A stretch of DNA of 64,000 bases from Bradyrhizobium glycinis (lineage in GTDB: Bacteria > Pseudomonadota > Alphaproteobacteria > Rhizobiales > Xanthobacteraceae). Below the pieces are notes generated by a model. The model saw only the letters and a program-made list of their open reading frames with translations, was not told where the DNA came from and searched no databases. Shown here in pieces: positions 55,344 through 64,000 of the stretch. Position 1 is the first letter of the stretch. Every line of letters starts with the position of its first letter. The position numbers and the translations under genes were made by a program. The stretch is taken from positions 62,001 to 126,000 of the forward strand of contig NZ_JACCHQ010000021.1 of assembly GCF_016031655.1 (NCBI RefSeq), given 5' to 3'.

Positions 55344-56768
55344 TGCGTATGACAATGGCGATAAAGCCGCTATTGCGGACGGGGCGTCCGGAAGTGCCGG
55401 TTTGCCCATCGTGCGGAACGGTTTTCCGACGCATCCATAGCCGATATCGACGCGTGAGCGATCTGCAGCTCTCTGGGCGTATGGTCCAGCTCCTGGTGAT
55501 CGCTCGCCGCTTCCGTTGCGACGCCGTCCTGTGTGGGCGCCGGATTTTCACTGACCGCTTCGCTGAAGGGGTGCTGCTGCACCGGCACGACGCACAAGGA
55601 GGCAGGAGTGCATCGTCCAACATTCTCGTCTGGCGCTTGGCGGACGCCCGGCTGCAGCCTTCTCAAAACCGCCGATGCTGCCGGTGAGCAAGGATACGCT
55701 CCTTCGCGTGATCCGACGCTGGCACCGTCCGCCGGCGGACCCGCTCAGGGGTGTCGGGATTCATGATTGGGCTTGGCGGCGCAATCACCGATACGCCAGC
55801 ATCATTCTGCAATCTGGAAAGGCGCTGGATGGTCACGCTGCTGTTGGCAGCTCATGGAGAACGCCCGTCGGTCCTTCCTCGATACGGTCCGCAAATCGAC
55901 GCGCCGGATCGTGAGCCCGTGATCGGCCGAGTCTGGCTCGCTGCTTATTCCACGATCTCGGTGGTCCCCGGGACCGCGGGAGAGGCTATGGTGGAGCCGC
56001 GGCAAGGGCCTTCCGTATGCGGTACAAGTGGCGGATCATCCGTAGCGTCATCGCGTGTGCAGTACGAAGGCTATTTCCGCCGCGAGGAGACCAATGCGGC
56101 CATTTTGGCTCTGTCGAAGAATGGCTTACCCATCAAGCAAATCGTGCGACAGACCAGTCACGGCGGCAAGATGGTGAGGCAGGTGATCCGTGGCGAACGG
56201 TACGATTTTTTCCGGACCCGGCAGAATTCGCTCGATCAGCACCTGCCATGGCTAGACGACCAATGGGCCGCCGAGTGCCTAAACGGCCCTGGCCCTGGCG
56301 CCACTCGCCGAGTGGGCATCCCGCAGAGGACGGGCCGAAAAAGCCGGTTCACAAAACTTTCGGCGGATTCCGTCGGCCAAAGCGATCGCGCGCCTCATAA
56401 TAGTCGGGAGGAACGTACTCACGAAAGCAGAGACCGTCACGATCGCAGCGATCGAAGTTGGCGTACCAACCTTGTTCGAGGCGCGCGAGATCATCGCTGA
56501 AGTCCACTTGATGACCAGCGCAGGGTCGAAGCCTGTGTCACATCGTGGATCGCGCGCGCCGGTCTCGTTGCATCGTTCGCCAGTGGAAGGACGAAGCAGC
56601 TGCCCGAGCAGCAATCACGTTGCCTTAGTCGAATGGACAGACAAAGGCTGGATTACGCGCCTCAAGTGCGTCAGACGTCAAGTGTACGACCGCGAGATAC
56701 TCGATTTGCTTCAAGCCAGATTAGTCGCCACAAAACGTAGCTGCACGAAAATTGCGTCAGAGCCCTAG
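55344..56768 (+). mobile_element. ISL3-family transposase remnant
   Basis: Reading across frames recovers an ISL3 transposase: zinc-finger start VPVCPSCGTVFRRIHSRYRR, then RFRCDAVLCGRRIFTDRFAE, MLPVSKDTLLRVIRRW, HDWAWRRNHRYASII (DDE region), RQTSHGGKMVRQVIRGERYD, AIEVGVPTLFEAREIIAEVH and the C-terminal VRRQVYDREILDLLQARLVA. At least four frame changes; inactive. Confidence 0.8.
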
Positions 56769-56898
56769 ATTGCCCCCTCGTCAAAATTTGCACACGATTG
56801 ACAACGTGCGAAAAGCCGGCAGCATCAATGCTGGAATCCGGGTAAGTCGTATCGGGACTTACCGCCACTGAGTTGTCTAGCCAGTTCCGGAGGATCAG

Positions 56899-58380
56899 AT
56901 GAAGACCTACCAGCTCTATATCGATGGCCGCTACGTCGACCCCGCCCAGGGCGAGTGGTTCGATTCGATCGACCCATATCGCGGGGAAGCTTGGGCCAAG
57001 ATCCCACGCGGTTCGGCGGCAGACGCCGATCGAGCCGTGAAAGCAGCCAACAAAGCGATGTGGCGCGGCCCCTGGTCAAAGATGACGGCATCGGCGCGGG
57101 GCAAGGTGATGCGCAAGCTGGGCGACGTCGTTGCCGCCAACGCGGAGCGCCTGGCCGAGATCGAGGTGCGGGACAATGGCAAGCTCATGGCCGAGATGCT
57201 TGGCCAGCTCCGCTACCATCCGGAATGGTGGTGGTACTTCGGCGGTCTCGTCGACAAGCTCGAAGGAGGGCTGGTACCGATCGACAAGGCCGAGACGTTC
57301 GCTTACACGATGCACGAACCCGTCGGGGTCGTGGCGGCGCTCACCGCCTGGAACTCTCCGCTGCTCTTCGTGGCCTGGAAGTGCGCCGCGGCGCTCGCGG
57401 CGGGCTGCGCCGTCATCGTCAAGCCGTCGGAATTCACCTCGGCCAGCACACTAGAATTCGCGGCCCTGACCAAGGAAGCCGGTATTCCGGACGGCATTTT
57501 CAACGTGGTTACAGGCTTCGGGCCCGAGATTGGCAGCGAACTGATCGCGCATCCGGGCGTCGCCAAGATCACGTTCACAGGTTCGGATACGACCGGTTCG
57601 AAGGTCTATGAGACCGCCGCCCGCAGCCTCAAGCGCGTGTCCCTCGAGCTCGGAGGAAAGTCCCCCAATATCGTGTTCGAAGATGCCGATCTGAGCGCGG
57701 CGGCCGCCGGCGTCATCTCCGGCATCTTCGCCGCGACGGGACAGAGCTGCATTGCCGGCTCGCGCCTACTGGTGCAGAACTCGATCAAGGACAAGTTCTC
57801 GGGGCGGCTCTTGGAGCTCGCGCGCTCCGCCAAGGTCGGCGACCCCATGCAACCTGACACCAATATCGGTCCCGTCGCAACGCCGGTGCAGTACAAGAAA
57901 ATCCTGGACTACATCGACATCGCGAAGGCGGAGGGCGCGCGCTGCCTGCTCGGAGGCAAGCCCGCCTCGGGCCCCGGCATCAAGGGCGGCCAGTTCGTCG
58001 AGCCGACCATCTTCATCGACGTCGAGAATTCAATGCGGATCGCGCGCGAGGAAGTCTTCGGCCCGGTGCTCTCGATCATCGGCTTTGATACTGAGGAGGA
58101 GGCCGTCCGCATTGCCAACGATACTATCTACGGCCTTGCAGCGGGCATTTGGACGAAAGATCTCGGTCGCGCCGTGCGGGTGCCGAAGCTTCTGCGCGCC
58201 GGCACGGTATGGGTCAACACCTACCGGGCGATCAGTTACATGATGCCCTTTGGGGGCATGAAGTACTCGGGCGTCGGCCGCGAGAGCGGTATCGACGCAG
58301 TCCGCGAATATCTGGAAACGAAGAGTGTTTGGATCTCGACCGCGAAGGATGTCCCGGCCAACCCCTTCGTCATGCGCTGA
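56899..58380 (+). CDS. Aldehyde dehydrogenase
   Basis: GGAGGATCAG precedes the ATG at 56899. The 493-residue product is a standard ALDH: VVAALTAWNSPLLFVAWKCA, KPSEFTS for NAD(P), the general-base Glu in LELGGKSPNIVF, the catalytic Cys in GQSCIAGSRLLV, and a C-terminal PFGGMKYSGVGRESG. It oxidises an aldehyde to an acid with NAD(P). It is intact and lies between an ISL3 remnant and a convergent amidohydrolase gene, so it is probably transcribed alone. Confidence 0.94.
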   Translation: MKTYQLYIDGRYVDPAQGEWFDSIDPYRGEAWAKIPRGSAADADRAVKAANKAMWRGPWSKMTASARGKVMRKLGDVVAANAERLAEIEVRDNGKLMAEMLGQLRYHPEWWWYFGGLVDKLEGGLVPIDKAETFAYTMHEPVGVVAALTAWNSPLLFVAWKCAAALAAGCAVIVKPSEFTSASTLEFAALTKEAGIPDGIFNVVTGFGPEIGSELIAHPGVAKITFTGSDTTGSKVYETAARSLKRVSLELGGKSPNIVFEDADLSAAAAGVISGIFAATGQSCIAGSRLLVQNSIKDKFSGRLLELARSAKVGDPMQPDTNIGPVATPVQYKKILDYIDIAKAEGARCLLGGKPASGPGIKGGQFVEPTIFIDVENSMRIAREEVFGPVLSIIGFDTEEEAVRIANDTIYGLAAGIWTKDLGRAVRVPKLLRAGTVWVNTYRAISYMMPFGGMKYSGVGRESGIDAVREYLETKSVWISTAKDVPANPFVMR

Positions 58381-58955
58381 GGAAGGAGGACCCGGCACAC
58401 CTTGCGGGCCGGTGCCGAGTTGACCTACTCGACGGATCGAAGCCTGTGATCGAGTCCGCCGCAATAGCAAACGCAATCGCTCTGCAAGCGGTCTTCCAAG
58501 GGTTCGCATTTCCGCCCGGATCAGCGGACGGCATTCCCGCCCAGATGCGCCAGCGCTCCGAAGGCGGTGTTCTGGAGACCACGGGTCAGGACGAGGTGGT
58601 CTCCTGCGTGACCGCCGATGGCGCTCAGATTAAGAACGACTTTCTGCTTCGAACAGGAAGAATCCGTGGGAAGAGGAGTGTCAGGCGGGCTCCGCGAAGG
58701 GCTGGAGTTGGACATTGAAGCCGGGCTTTCTGAGGCGTTCGGCAAGTCAGTTTGCCTTGTGCTCCCTGGGCCCGGCGGCCGAAGTGGGTTGCGCCGAGGT
58801 CACGATGTTCCGTATCCACCCCGGCGCATTCGGCCCAGTGCAGCGCCTCGTATGATCACTACAATGCCGAATCGGCCGCATTTGGCAATTCTCCATCATT
58901 TTGGCTACGGTTTGGCGGCTCGTCTGGGTATCCCATTGCTGATGGTGCCAGATGT
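58381..58955. other. Gap between convergent genes, possibly with a decayed gene
   Basis: The plus strand has protein-like patches (VIESAAIANAIALQAVFQGF at about 58447; MFRIHPGAFGPVQRLV at about 58805) in different frames, suggesting remains of one or more genes. No family could be named. Confidence 0.35.
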
Positions 58956-60008
58956 TCAGTCAAGGTTCAGCTTGTAAAAATCAATTGCCGTTTTGGAGAA
59001 CAACGCGGTCTTCTCCGCCTCGGTGTATTGCGCTGCGAGGCGCTTGAAGGCGTTAAAGATGACTTGATAGCTGCATTGGCCCTTGTCCGGCGGGAAATTG
59101 CTTTCGAACATGGCACGACTTGGGCCAAAAGCCTCGATGCAGATTTCGATATAAGGACGCCAGGCAGCCGCGACTTGTTCCGAGGACGGAGGTCTCGGGC
59201 GCATATGAAAGTCATAACCGAGCACCCACATCGCCAAGCCACCGAGTTTGACCACGACGTTCGGGCATTTTGCGATCTCCTGGATCGACGCTTTCCAGCG
59301 CGCCATCGTTTCGTCGCGCTTGCCGGCGAAACGGCCGAGACCAACGGGACCGCCGCAATGGTCAAGAACGATACGGGTGTCAGGAAATGTCCGCGCAAGG
59401 TCGGTGAGTTCACCGATTTGCGGATGAAACAGCCACGCGTCAAAGCTAAGTCCGAGCGGTGCAAGGCAAGCAAAGCCCTTGCGAAAGGTCGGATGGAGCA
59501 GCAGTTCCTTCGGCCGTGTTGCATACATGCCGGCAACGATGGGCTCCGGGTCCCATGCTGAAGAATGGCGAATGCCGCGGAAACGGCCGCTGCCGGCGCT
59601 GATTGCGGCTTCTAGCACGGGTTTGGCACCGTCGCCCAGCAGCAGATTAACGTGGCCGACGATGCCGGCGCAGATCGAGCTCTTCCCGTAGCTGCCGCTC
59701 GCGCTTATTGCGGCCACGCCGGTCGCGAATTCCACTTCGCCGATCGGACGAAACGCTTCCGGTCCGTCTGCTCGATACCCGGAACCGGCATCCACATACA
59801 CCGTGGCAATGACATTATGGCCAGACGCGAGATCGGCCGCTAGTTCTTCGATCATGTACCGAAGCCCATAGTGCTCCCATAAATGATGATGTGGATCGAC
59901 AATTGGGCGGCTGGGATCAATGACGTCCTCCGTATGCTGCGCGAGCCAATCTTCCCGAGGATCGGCGTAAAGCCCGCTATTTGAGGCGCGGGGGCTACTG
60001 ATACCCAT
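58956..60008 (-). CDS. Amidohydrolase-2 family metal hydrolase (PDC-lactonase-like)
   Basis: ATG at 60008 (MGISSPRASNSGLYADPRED) with GGAAAC upstream; the longer frame to 60269 adds non-conserved sequence. 350 residues. Metal-binding VDPHHHLWEHYG, then HPTFRKGFACLAPLGLSFD, the conserved IVLDHCGGPVGLG and the C-terminal MFESNFPPDKGQCSYQVIF. The family includes 2-pyrone-4,6-dicarboxylate lactonase, 4-sulfomuconolactonase and related decarboxylases or hydrolases. Its role is probably ring-lactone or amide hydrolysis in the neighbouring catabolic set. Confidence 0.9.
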   Translation of the reverse strand: MGISSPRASNSGLYADPREDWLAQHTEDVIDPSRPIVDPHHHLWEHYGLRYMIEELAADLASGHNVIATVYVDAGSGYRADGPEAFRPIGEVEFATGVAAISASGSYGKSSICAGIVGHVNLLLGDGAKPVLEAAISAGSGRFRGIRHSSAWDPEPIVAGMYATRPKELLLHPTFRKGFACLAPLGLSFDAWLFHPQIGELTDLARTFPDTRIVLDHCGGPVGLGRFAGKRDETMARWKASIQEIAKCPNVVVKLGGLAMWVLGYDFHMRPRPPSSEQVAAAWRPYIEICIEAFGPSRAMFESNFPPDKGQCSYQVIFNAFKRLAAQYTEAEKTALFSKTAIDFYKLNLD

Positions 60009-60372
60009 CGACTTGTTTCCATTCGTGCTGTAAACGATGTTCGTGCGTCGCGCCCGGCGATCGCGGTTGAGGCAAGATCCCGTATCTTTCGGAAAGGCCA
60101 TGCTGCTCCGCGTAATCAAGGGAAACCCCACGCCGCCGTGTACTGGGTGCTTGCTGCTCACCTTGCACCCTCCCGCCGGCCACCAGTGGCTGCCGCGTGC
60201 AGCACGTTTTGCATTCTTCCGCATTGATAGTATCGATATCTCGATCCTCATTCCTGCAATGAGGTCCATGATACACGCTTGTATCCTGCCAGGAGACCAA
60301 CTGCTACGCTTGAAGTACTCGCGGGCGCGCTATTAGCAGCAAGTCTTGTGGGGTTCGGGTAGATTTCGTCGA
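60009..60372. other. Non-coding gap
   Basis: No gene beyond the rejected upstream extension of the amidohydrolase frame. Confidence 0.4.
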
Positions 60373-60640
60373 TCAAGTAGTCGAGCATGATGAAGAATCC
60401 TGATTTAATTTTTTAGGCTGGATTGGCGATCGGTTCGGTGAAGAGCGCGGCCTGGATTTGGCACAGCAAAGCCTGAGCCATCGGACGAGACGGCGGCAGT
60501 TATAGCCAGCGGCGCGAGTACGGCGTTGTTGGCGTCGCCGTTCAACCGGAGACAATTGCGGCCAATGGGGTGCTCGGCCTTGTAACCGACGGCCGGCTCG
60601 ACGGTGGCGATGGGCCCATGCATTGCTAACCGCATCCTCG
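60373..60640 (-). mobile_element. IS5-type transposase C-terminal remnant
   Basis: The minus strand has, in two frames, the end of an IS5/IS1182-like transposase: EHPIGRNCLRLNGDANNAVL (family pattern HRMGRNYL..NAVLAAAGYN) followed in another frame by AAGYNCRRLVRWLRLC. About 80 codons remain; catalytic residues are gone. Confidence 0.55.
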
Positions 60641-60903
60641 CCGTGAACCTAAAGGGAATCTGGCTAAGCAGCACCCGGCTTTATGCGCGATCAGGAATGT
60701 GGCGCGGCGATCGTGAACATCTCCGCGTTGGTGGCAATCGAAGGTCACACCTTAATCCCCTATGAGCTCTTCAGGGCCGGCGCAAATCGGCTAACCTCCG
60801 TGGCGGCATCTCAAGTCACGCAGGGCGTCCGCTGCAACGCTGTCATGCTAGGCCTTATGGATACGCCCGTGGATCGGCGCCCTGTGGACGGCGGGTTTGC
60901 ATG
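60620..60903 (+). pseudogene. SDR gene remnant
   Basis: Plus-strand pieces in two frames, ILAVNLKGIWLSSTR and then ECGAAIVNISALVAIEGHTL through GVRCNAVMLGLMDTPV, are the central part of a short-chain dehydrogenase. The catalytic Ser position reads Ala and the Tyr-x3-Lys reads YELFR, so it would be inactive even without the lost N-terminus. Confidence 0.6.
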
Positions 60904-61556
60904 AGAAACTCTGGCACAGTCACAATGGATGCCCGGATGTCCGACAGGTAACTCCGATCCGTAGCCGAAGCGGGCTCTCGATGGAAGCGCCGAGATCACC
61001 CGCCGGTGCAAGTCGGCCGACGACCGGTTCAATGCGGTCGCCGGCCGTGGGCAAAGTTGTGCCGGTTCGTCGCGTCAAATCGCTGTATCAGCCGCCCTGA
61101 CGTCCGGACGCGGACGTTGGCGCCTTCGGCTCCCCATGCCACGCGAGCTTCATTGCTGAATCGGGGACGAATCCGGCAGCTGGTGCCGAGACGCAGCCAT
61201 AACTTCCGCCAGCCCACGTCAGCTCGCGATCGGCGCCGCCAGTGCCGGCGTCGAGGCGGACGATGATCGAACCTCGAGGGTAAGATCTCGTCCTGCGCTT
61301 GTACAAGATGACTCGTTTGAGCCGAGGGCTATGAGCTTGCGGGTGATGCCAAACTCGTCCGATACGCTGATAGCGCGGTGATCGCCCTCGGTATGGGCTG
61401 CCCTATGCAGGAATTATGCTCCGAAAGCCTGCTAATTGCATCAAACGATATCATAAGATCTCTATAAGCTCCACTAATTTCGATGCCAACCGTTCGCGCA
61501 CTGGCGCTTGCTAGCCCAGCGCGATTGCCAAAGCGCTCTGGAAGGAGTTCACGCCA
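60904..61556. other. Gap of about 650 bases
   Basis: A minus-strand frame (61088-61306) with GSIIVRLDAGTGGADRELTW is somewhat protein-like but not recognised. Otherwise nothing seen. Confidence 0.35.
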
Positions 61557-62121
61557 ATGTGGCTTAAGAAGCCGCGGATCTCGCCGGTACCCGACGCCGC
61601 AATCACGGCCGCTCAGGTCGATGCGCTGGAACCATTTTTCTGGAGACCACGGAACGACATCGTCCGCACCCTCGCGAACAATGCTGAGGCGCTGACTTCC
61701 TTTACGCCGCGGCTCAACTACTTCTCCTCGGCAATGTGGCTCAAGCACTTTTCGTCGCCGAAGAACCACCTTCGCGGAAGAGTACTGGAGATCGTGATCC
61801 TGCGCACTGCCTTTCTTTGCAAGTCGGGCTACGAGTGGAGCCATCATGTAAATTCCGGGAGGCGTGTGGGATGAGCAAAGACGAGATAGTCGAGATCAAG
61901 CAGGGAACGCAAAGGGGGGCTTGCCGAGGCAGATCCAGGCCGTCGACGAGCTTCACCAAATTACTTCATCAATGATGCTATTTGGGCGGAGCTTGGCAGC
62001 CATTACTCAGGTCAACACCACCGGCCTTCTATACCCAGCTCACGATGATGCTCAACACATTCGGTGTGCAACTGGAGGAGGGGCTAACTCTCGACGCAGA
62101 CCTTAACGGTGCCGCACCATA
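61557..62121 (+). pseudogene. Second carboxymuconolactone decarboxylase-like gene, degenerate
   Basis: ATG at 61557 follows GGAAGGAG. The first 105 codons match the copy at 53256 (KPRISPVPDAAITAAQVDAL, LEIVILRTAFLCKSGYEW) but contain an extra stretch around NYFSSAMWLKHF and end early. The rest is readable only with frame changes: DAIWAELGSHYSG near 61975 and TQLTMMLNTFGVQLEEGLTL to the stop at 62121. The 40 bases after the stop also resemble those after the first copy, so the duplicated unit extends past the gene. Confidence 0.7.
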
Positions 62122-62315
62122 GCCGTGCCCCGGCAACTTGGCGCAAATGCTAACGACTGACGATGCGGATTGCACGGTGAGCCCCCTTCAATAGGTACGC
62201 CGCCGTGATGGGGTTGATAGCCTGATCTCTGTGGGCTGGATGTTCGAACACCCAAGTCCACACAATAAGACCCATGACACGGAAACAAAATGACACGCAG
62301 AGAAGGAGTTACGAA

Positions 62316-64000
62316 ATGAGCCACGTCGCAGCTGGCACTGCTGCACGCGCAGCCGGCACCGACCCGCAGAGTTCTGTGGCATCCCAGACCTCCGCCGGCT
62401 ATACACCCCCGCGGGACGGTGGTCGGCTGTTGGTCGAGGAGCTCCTTGCTCACGGCGTCGACGCGATCTTCGGCTTGGAGGGCGGGCACATCGATCCGAT
62501 CCTACACGCCGCGCGCGAGGCGGGGATGAAGATGATCGATGTCCGGCACGAAGCGGTTGCTGGCTATGCCGCGGAAGGCTACTTCCGCATCACCGGCAAA
62601 CCGGCCGTTAGCCTCGTAACGGCCGGTCCAGGCTTTGCCAATTCGCTGACGGGGATGGCCGGTGCCTTCCTCGACCGGATTCCCGTGCTGTTTGTGTCCG
62701 GGGCTGCGCCAACTCGAGAACCCGAGATGAATGCACTGCAGGGAGGCTTTGATCAAGTTGCGATGGCGCGGCCAGTCACCAAGTGGGCGGATCGCGCGAC
62801 CTCGATAAAGGTGATCGGCCCGATGGTTCGGGCGGCGCTTCGAGCGATGTTCGCCGGTGCTCCCGGGCCGGCCTTTCTGGAGATCCCGATTGACGTTGTC
62901 TTCGGTGACGGGTCCTGTGCACCTCATCCGCCGCCGACCAAGGTAGGGCCGCCGAGGACGGCTCCATCCCCTGAAGCTGTCAGCTCTGCGCTCTCGCTGC
63001 TGGAAAACGCCGAGCGTCCGGTGATTCTCGTCGGCAGCGGTGCCCTGGTTTCGGGGTGCAGTCAAGAGCTGATTCACTTCGCGGAACGCATCGGCGCTCC
63101 CGTGTACGCGAACGTCAAGGCGCTTGGGCTCATGCCTGGGACTCATCCGCTCGCCTGTGGAAGCTTCATCACGCTGGCGCGCTCGTCCGTCTCACCAGAC
63201 GTCGTCCTGATTCTCGGCGCTCGCCATGGAATGTTCATGGGGGGCGCTAGCAACGACGTCATCCCCGCAGATGCCCGCGTGATCCAGGTGGACGTTGATC
63301 ATCGCGAGATCGGCCGTATCCACCCAGCGCACGTGCCAATCGTCGCGGACTGTCGTGAAACTCTTGCGGCGTTCCTTCGCGACCGCCGTCACTACCCGAA
63401 CCGAACTCAGTGGACGAAGGAGGCAGCCGCCGAGACTTCGTGGCATGAGAAGCGATATGCCGAGGCACTCAACGATGATGGAAGCGACATGCATCCGTAT
63501 CGAGTGCTTCGAGAGATGGCCAACTTCGTGGACGAGAAAACCGTTGTAATCGCCGAGGGCGGCGATGCGGGTGCCTGGGCGGAAGTCGTGCTTGGGCCAC
63601 GCGCCGCCGGTCCCGGTCATTACTTTGGCATCGGATACTTCGGGAATCTTGGGATGCACCAAGGGCTCGCTATAGGTACTCAGCTCGCTCGACCTGACCT
63701 GAGAGTAATCTGTGTCACGGGCGATGGATCTGCCGGATTCCAGATGCAGGAGTTGGACACGATGGTTCGCCATCGGCTGCCAATCGTGACGGTGGTCTTC
63801 AATGACCGCGCTTGGGGAATGAGCAGAAATTACATGATCAATCAGCCACGGGGCAGCACGTGGGTCGACCTCGGCGACAACCTGCGCTATGATCAGGTAT
63901 GCGAGGCATGCGGTGGTCACGGTGAGTTCGTCACGTCAAGCGATCAGCTACCTGGGGCGCTGGCGCGCGCCTTGAAGTCGGGCCGCACCGCATGCGTCAA
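62316..64000 (+). CDS. Thiamine-diphosphate-dependent enzyme (acetolactate synthase/decarboxylase superfamily), 3' end outside window
   Basis: ATG at 62316 has AGAAGGAG 8 bases upstream. The frame is open to the right edge (over 560 codons). N-terminal Pyr domain: VDAIFGLEGGHIDPILHAAR, catalytic Glu in VRHEAVAGYAAEGYFR, LVTAGPGFANSLTGMAGAF. The central domain contains RPVILVGSGALVSG. The PP domain has the GDG-x-N ThDP/Mg motif starting GDGSAGFQMQELD and ending VVFNDRAWGM. This fits the acetolactate synthase-like group, which also holds benzoylformate and oxalyl-CoA decarboxylases and glyoxylate carboligase; no regulatory-subunit gene is visible. It may cleave a 2-oxo acid or 2-hydroxyacyl-CoA from the local pathway. 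Confidence 0.9.
   Translation, partial: MSHVAAGTAARAAGTDPQSSVASQTSAGYTPPRDGGRLLVEELLAHGVDAIFGLEGGHIDPILHAAREAGMKMIDVRHEAVAGYAAEGYFRITGKPAVSLVTAGPGFANSLTGMAGAFLDRIPVLFVSGAAPTREPEMNALQGGFDQVAMARPVTKWADRATSIKVIGPMVRAALRAMFAGAPGPAFLEIPIDVVFGDGSCAPHPPPTKVGPPRTAPSPEAVSSALSLLENAERPVILVGSGALVSGCSQELIHFAERIGAPVYANVKALGLMPGTHPLACGSFITLARSSVSPDVVLILGARHGMFMGGASNDVIPADARVIQVDVDHREIGRIHPAHVPIVADCRETLAAFLRDRRHYPNRTQWTKEAAAETSWHEKRYAEALNDDGSDMHPYRVLREMANFVDEKTVVIAEGGDAGAWAEVVLGPRAAGPGHYFGIGYFGNLGMHQGLAIGTQLARPDLRVICVTGDGSAGFQMQELDTMVRHRLPIVTVVFNDRAWGMSRNYMINQPRGSTWVDLGDNLRYDQVCEACGGHGEFVTSSDQLPGALARALKSGRTACV

Noticed and set aside
60009..60269. Longer start of the amidohydrolase
   Set aside because: The extra 87 residues are unlike the family; ATG at 60008 has a ribosome-binding site.
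1..64000. CRISPR array
   Set aside because: No regularly spaced short repeats were seen anywhere in the window.

Overview
The window looks like an accessory (genomic-island) stretch of an alphaproteobacterial, probably Bradyrhizobium-like, chromosome. The reasons are the protein styles, the many CoA-thioester and short-chain dehydrogenase genes, the high density of decayed insertion sequences (IS66, IS110, IS4, ISL3 and IS5 types), two group II introns and an integrase remnant. The genus is an inference; no rRNA, tRNA, nod or nif gene was seen. GC content and identities were not computed.

Left part (1-12.9 kb), defence-island-like. A compact plus-strand run holds a protein cut by the window edge, an unrecognised Rossmann-like protein, a 642-residue SIS-HAD fusion and a PfkB-type kinase. 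A NADAR-domain protein is convergent with the kinase, and a small helix-turn-helix protein is divergent from NADAR, with a palindrome between them. Then come a minus-strand pair of unknown genes (one frameshifted), a possible structured RNA with a terminator, a 475-residue unknown protein, and a graveyard: an HTH gene, an OGG-like DNA glycosylase broken in three places, a DUF4365-like fragment, and a truncated gene abutting an integrase N-terminus. This is the best candidate for an undescribed system: the parts suggest nucleotide, ADP-ribose or phosphosugar chemistry under control of a partner protein.

Middle part (13.5-29.5 kb), a metabolic cluster on the plus strand. Two double-length family III (CaiB/BaiF) CoA-transferase paralogues flank an EctB-like aminotransferase, a crotonase, a GNAT-like protein, a decayed GSA-type aminotransferase, an alpha-oxoamine synthase and a FabG-like reductase. 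A luciferase-type flavin monooxygenase follows. Together they could join an amino donor to an acyl-CoA and tailor the product; the product is unknown.

Right part (30-64 kb), IS remnants mixed with catabolic genes: a GlcD-like FAD dehydrogenase, an ABC exporter, TesB thioesterase, a mandelate-racemase-family enzyme, a PimC/PimD-like acyl-CoA dehydrogenase pair, several SDRs, two carboxymuconolactone-decarboxylase-like copies (both broken), an aldehyde dehydrogenase, an amidohydrolase and a ThDP-dependent enzyme running off the right edge. Paralogous copies (racemase family, SDR, CMD) at different stages of decay indicate past duplication. At 49.7-52.3 kb one group II intron sits inside the reverse transcriptase gene of another, splitting the YADD motif.
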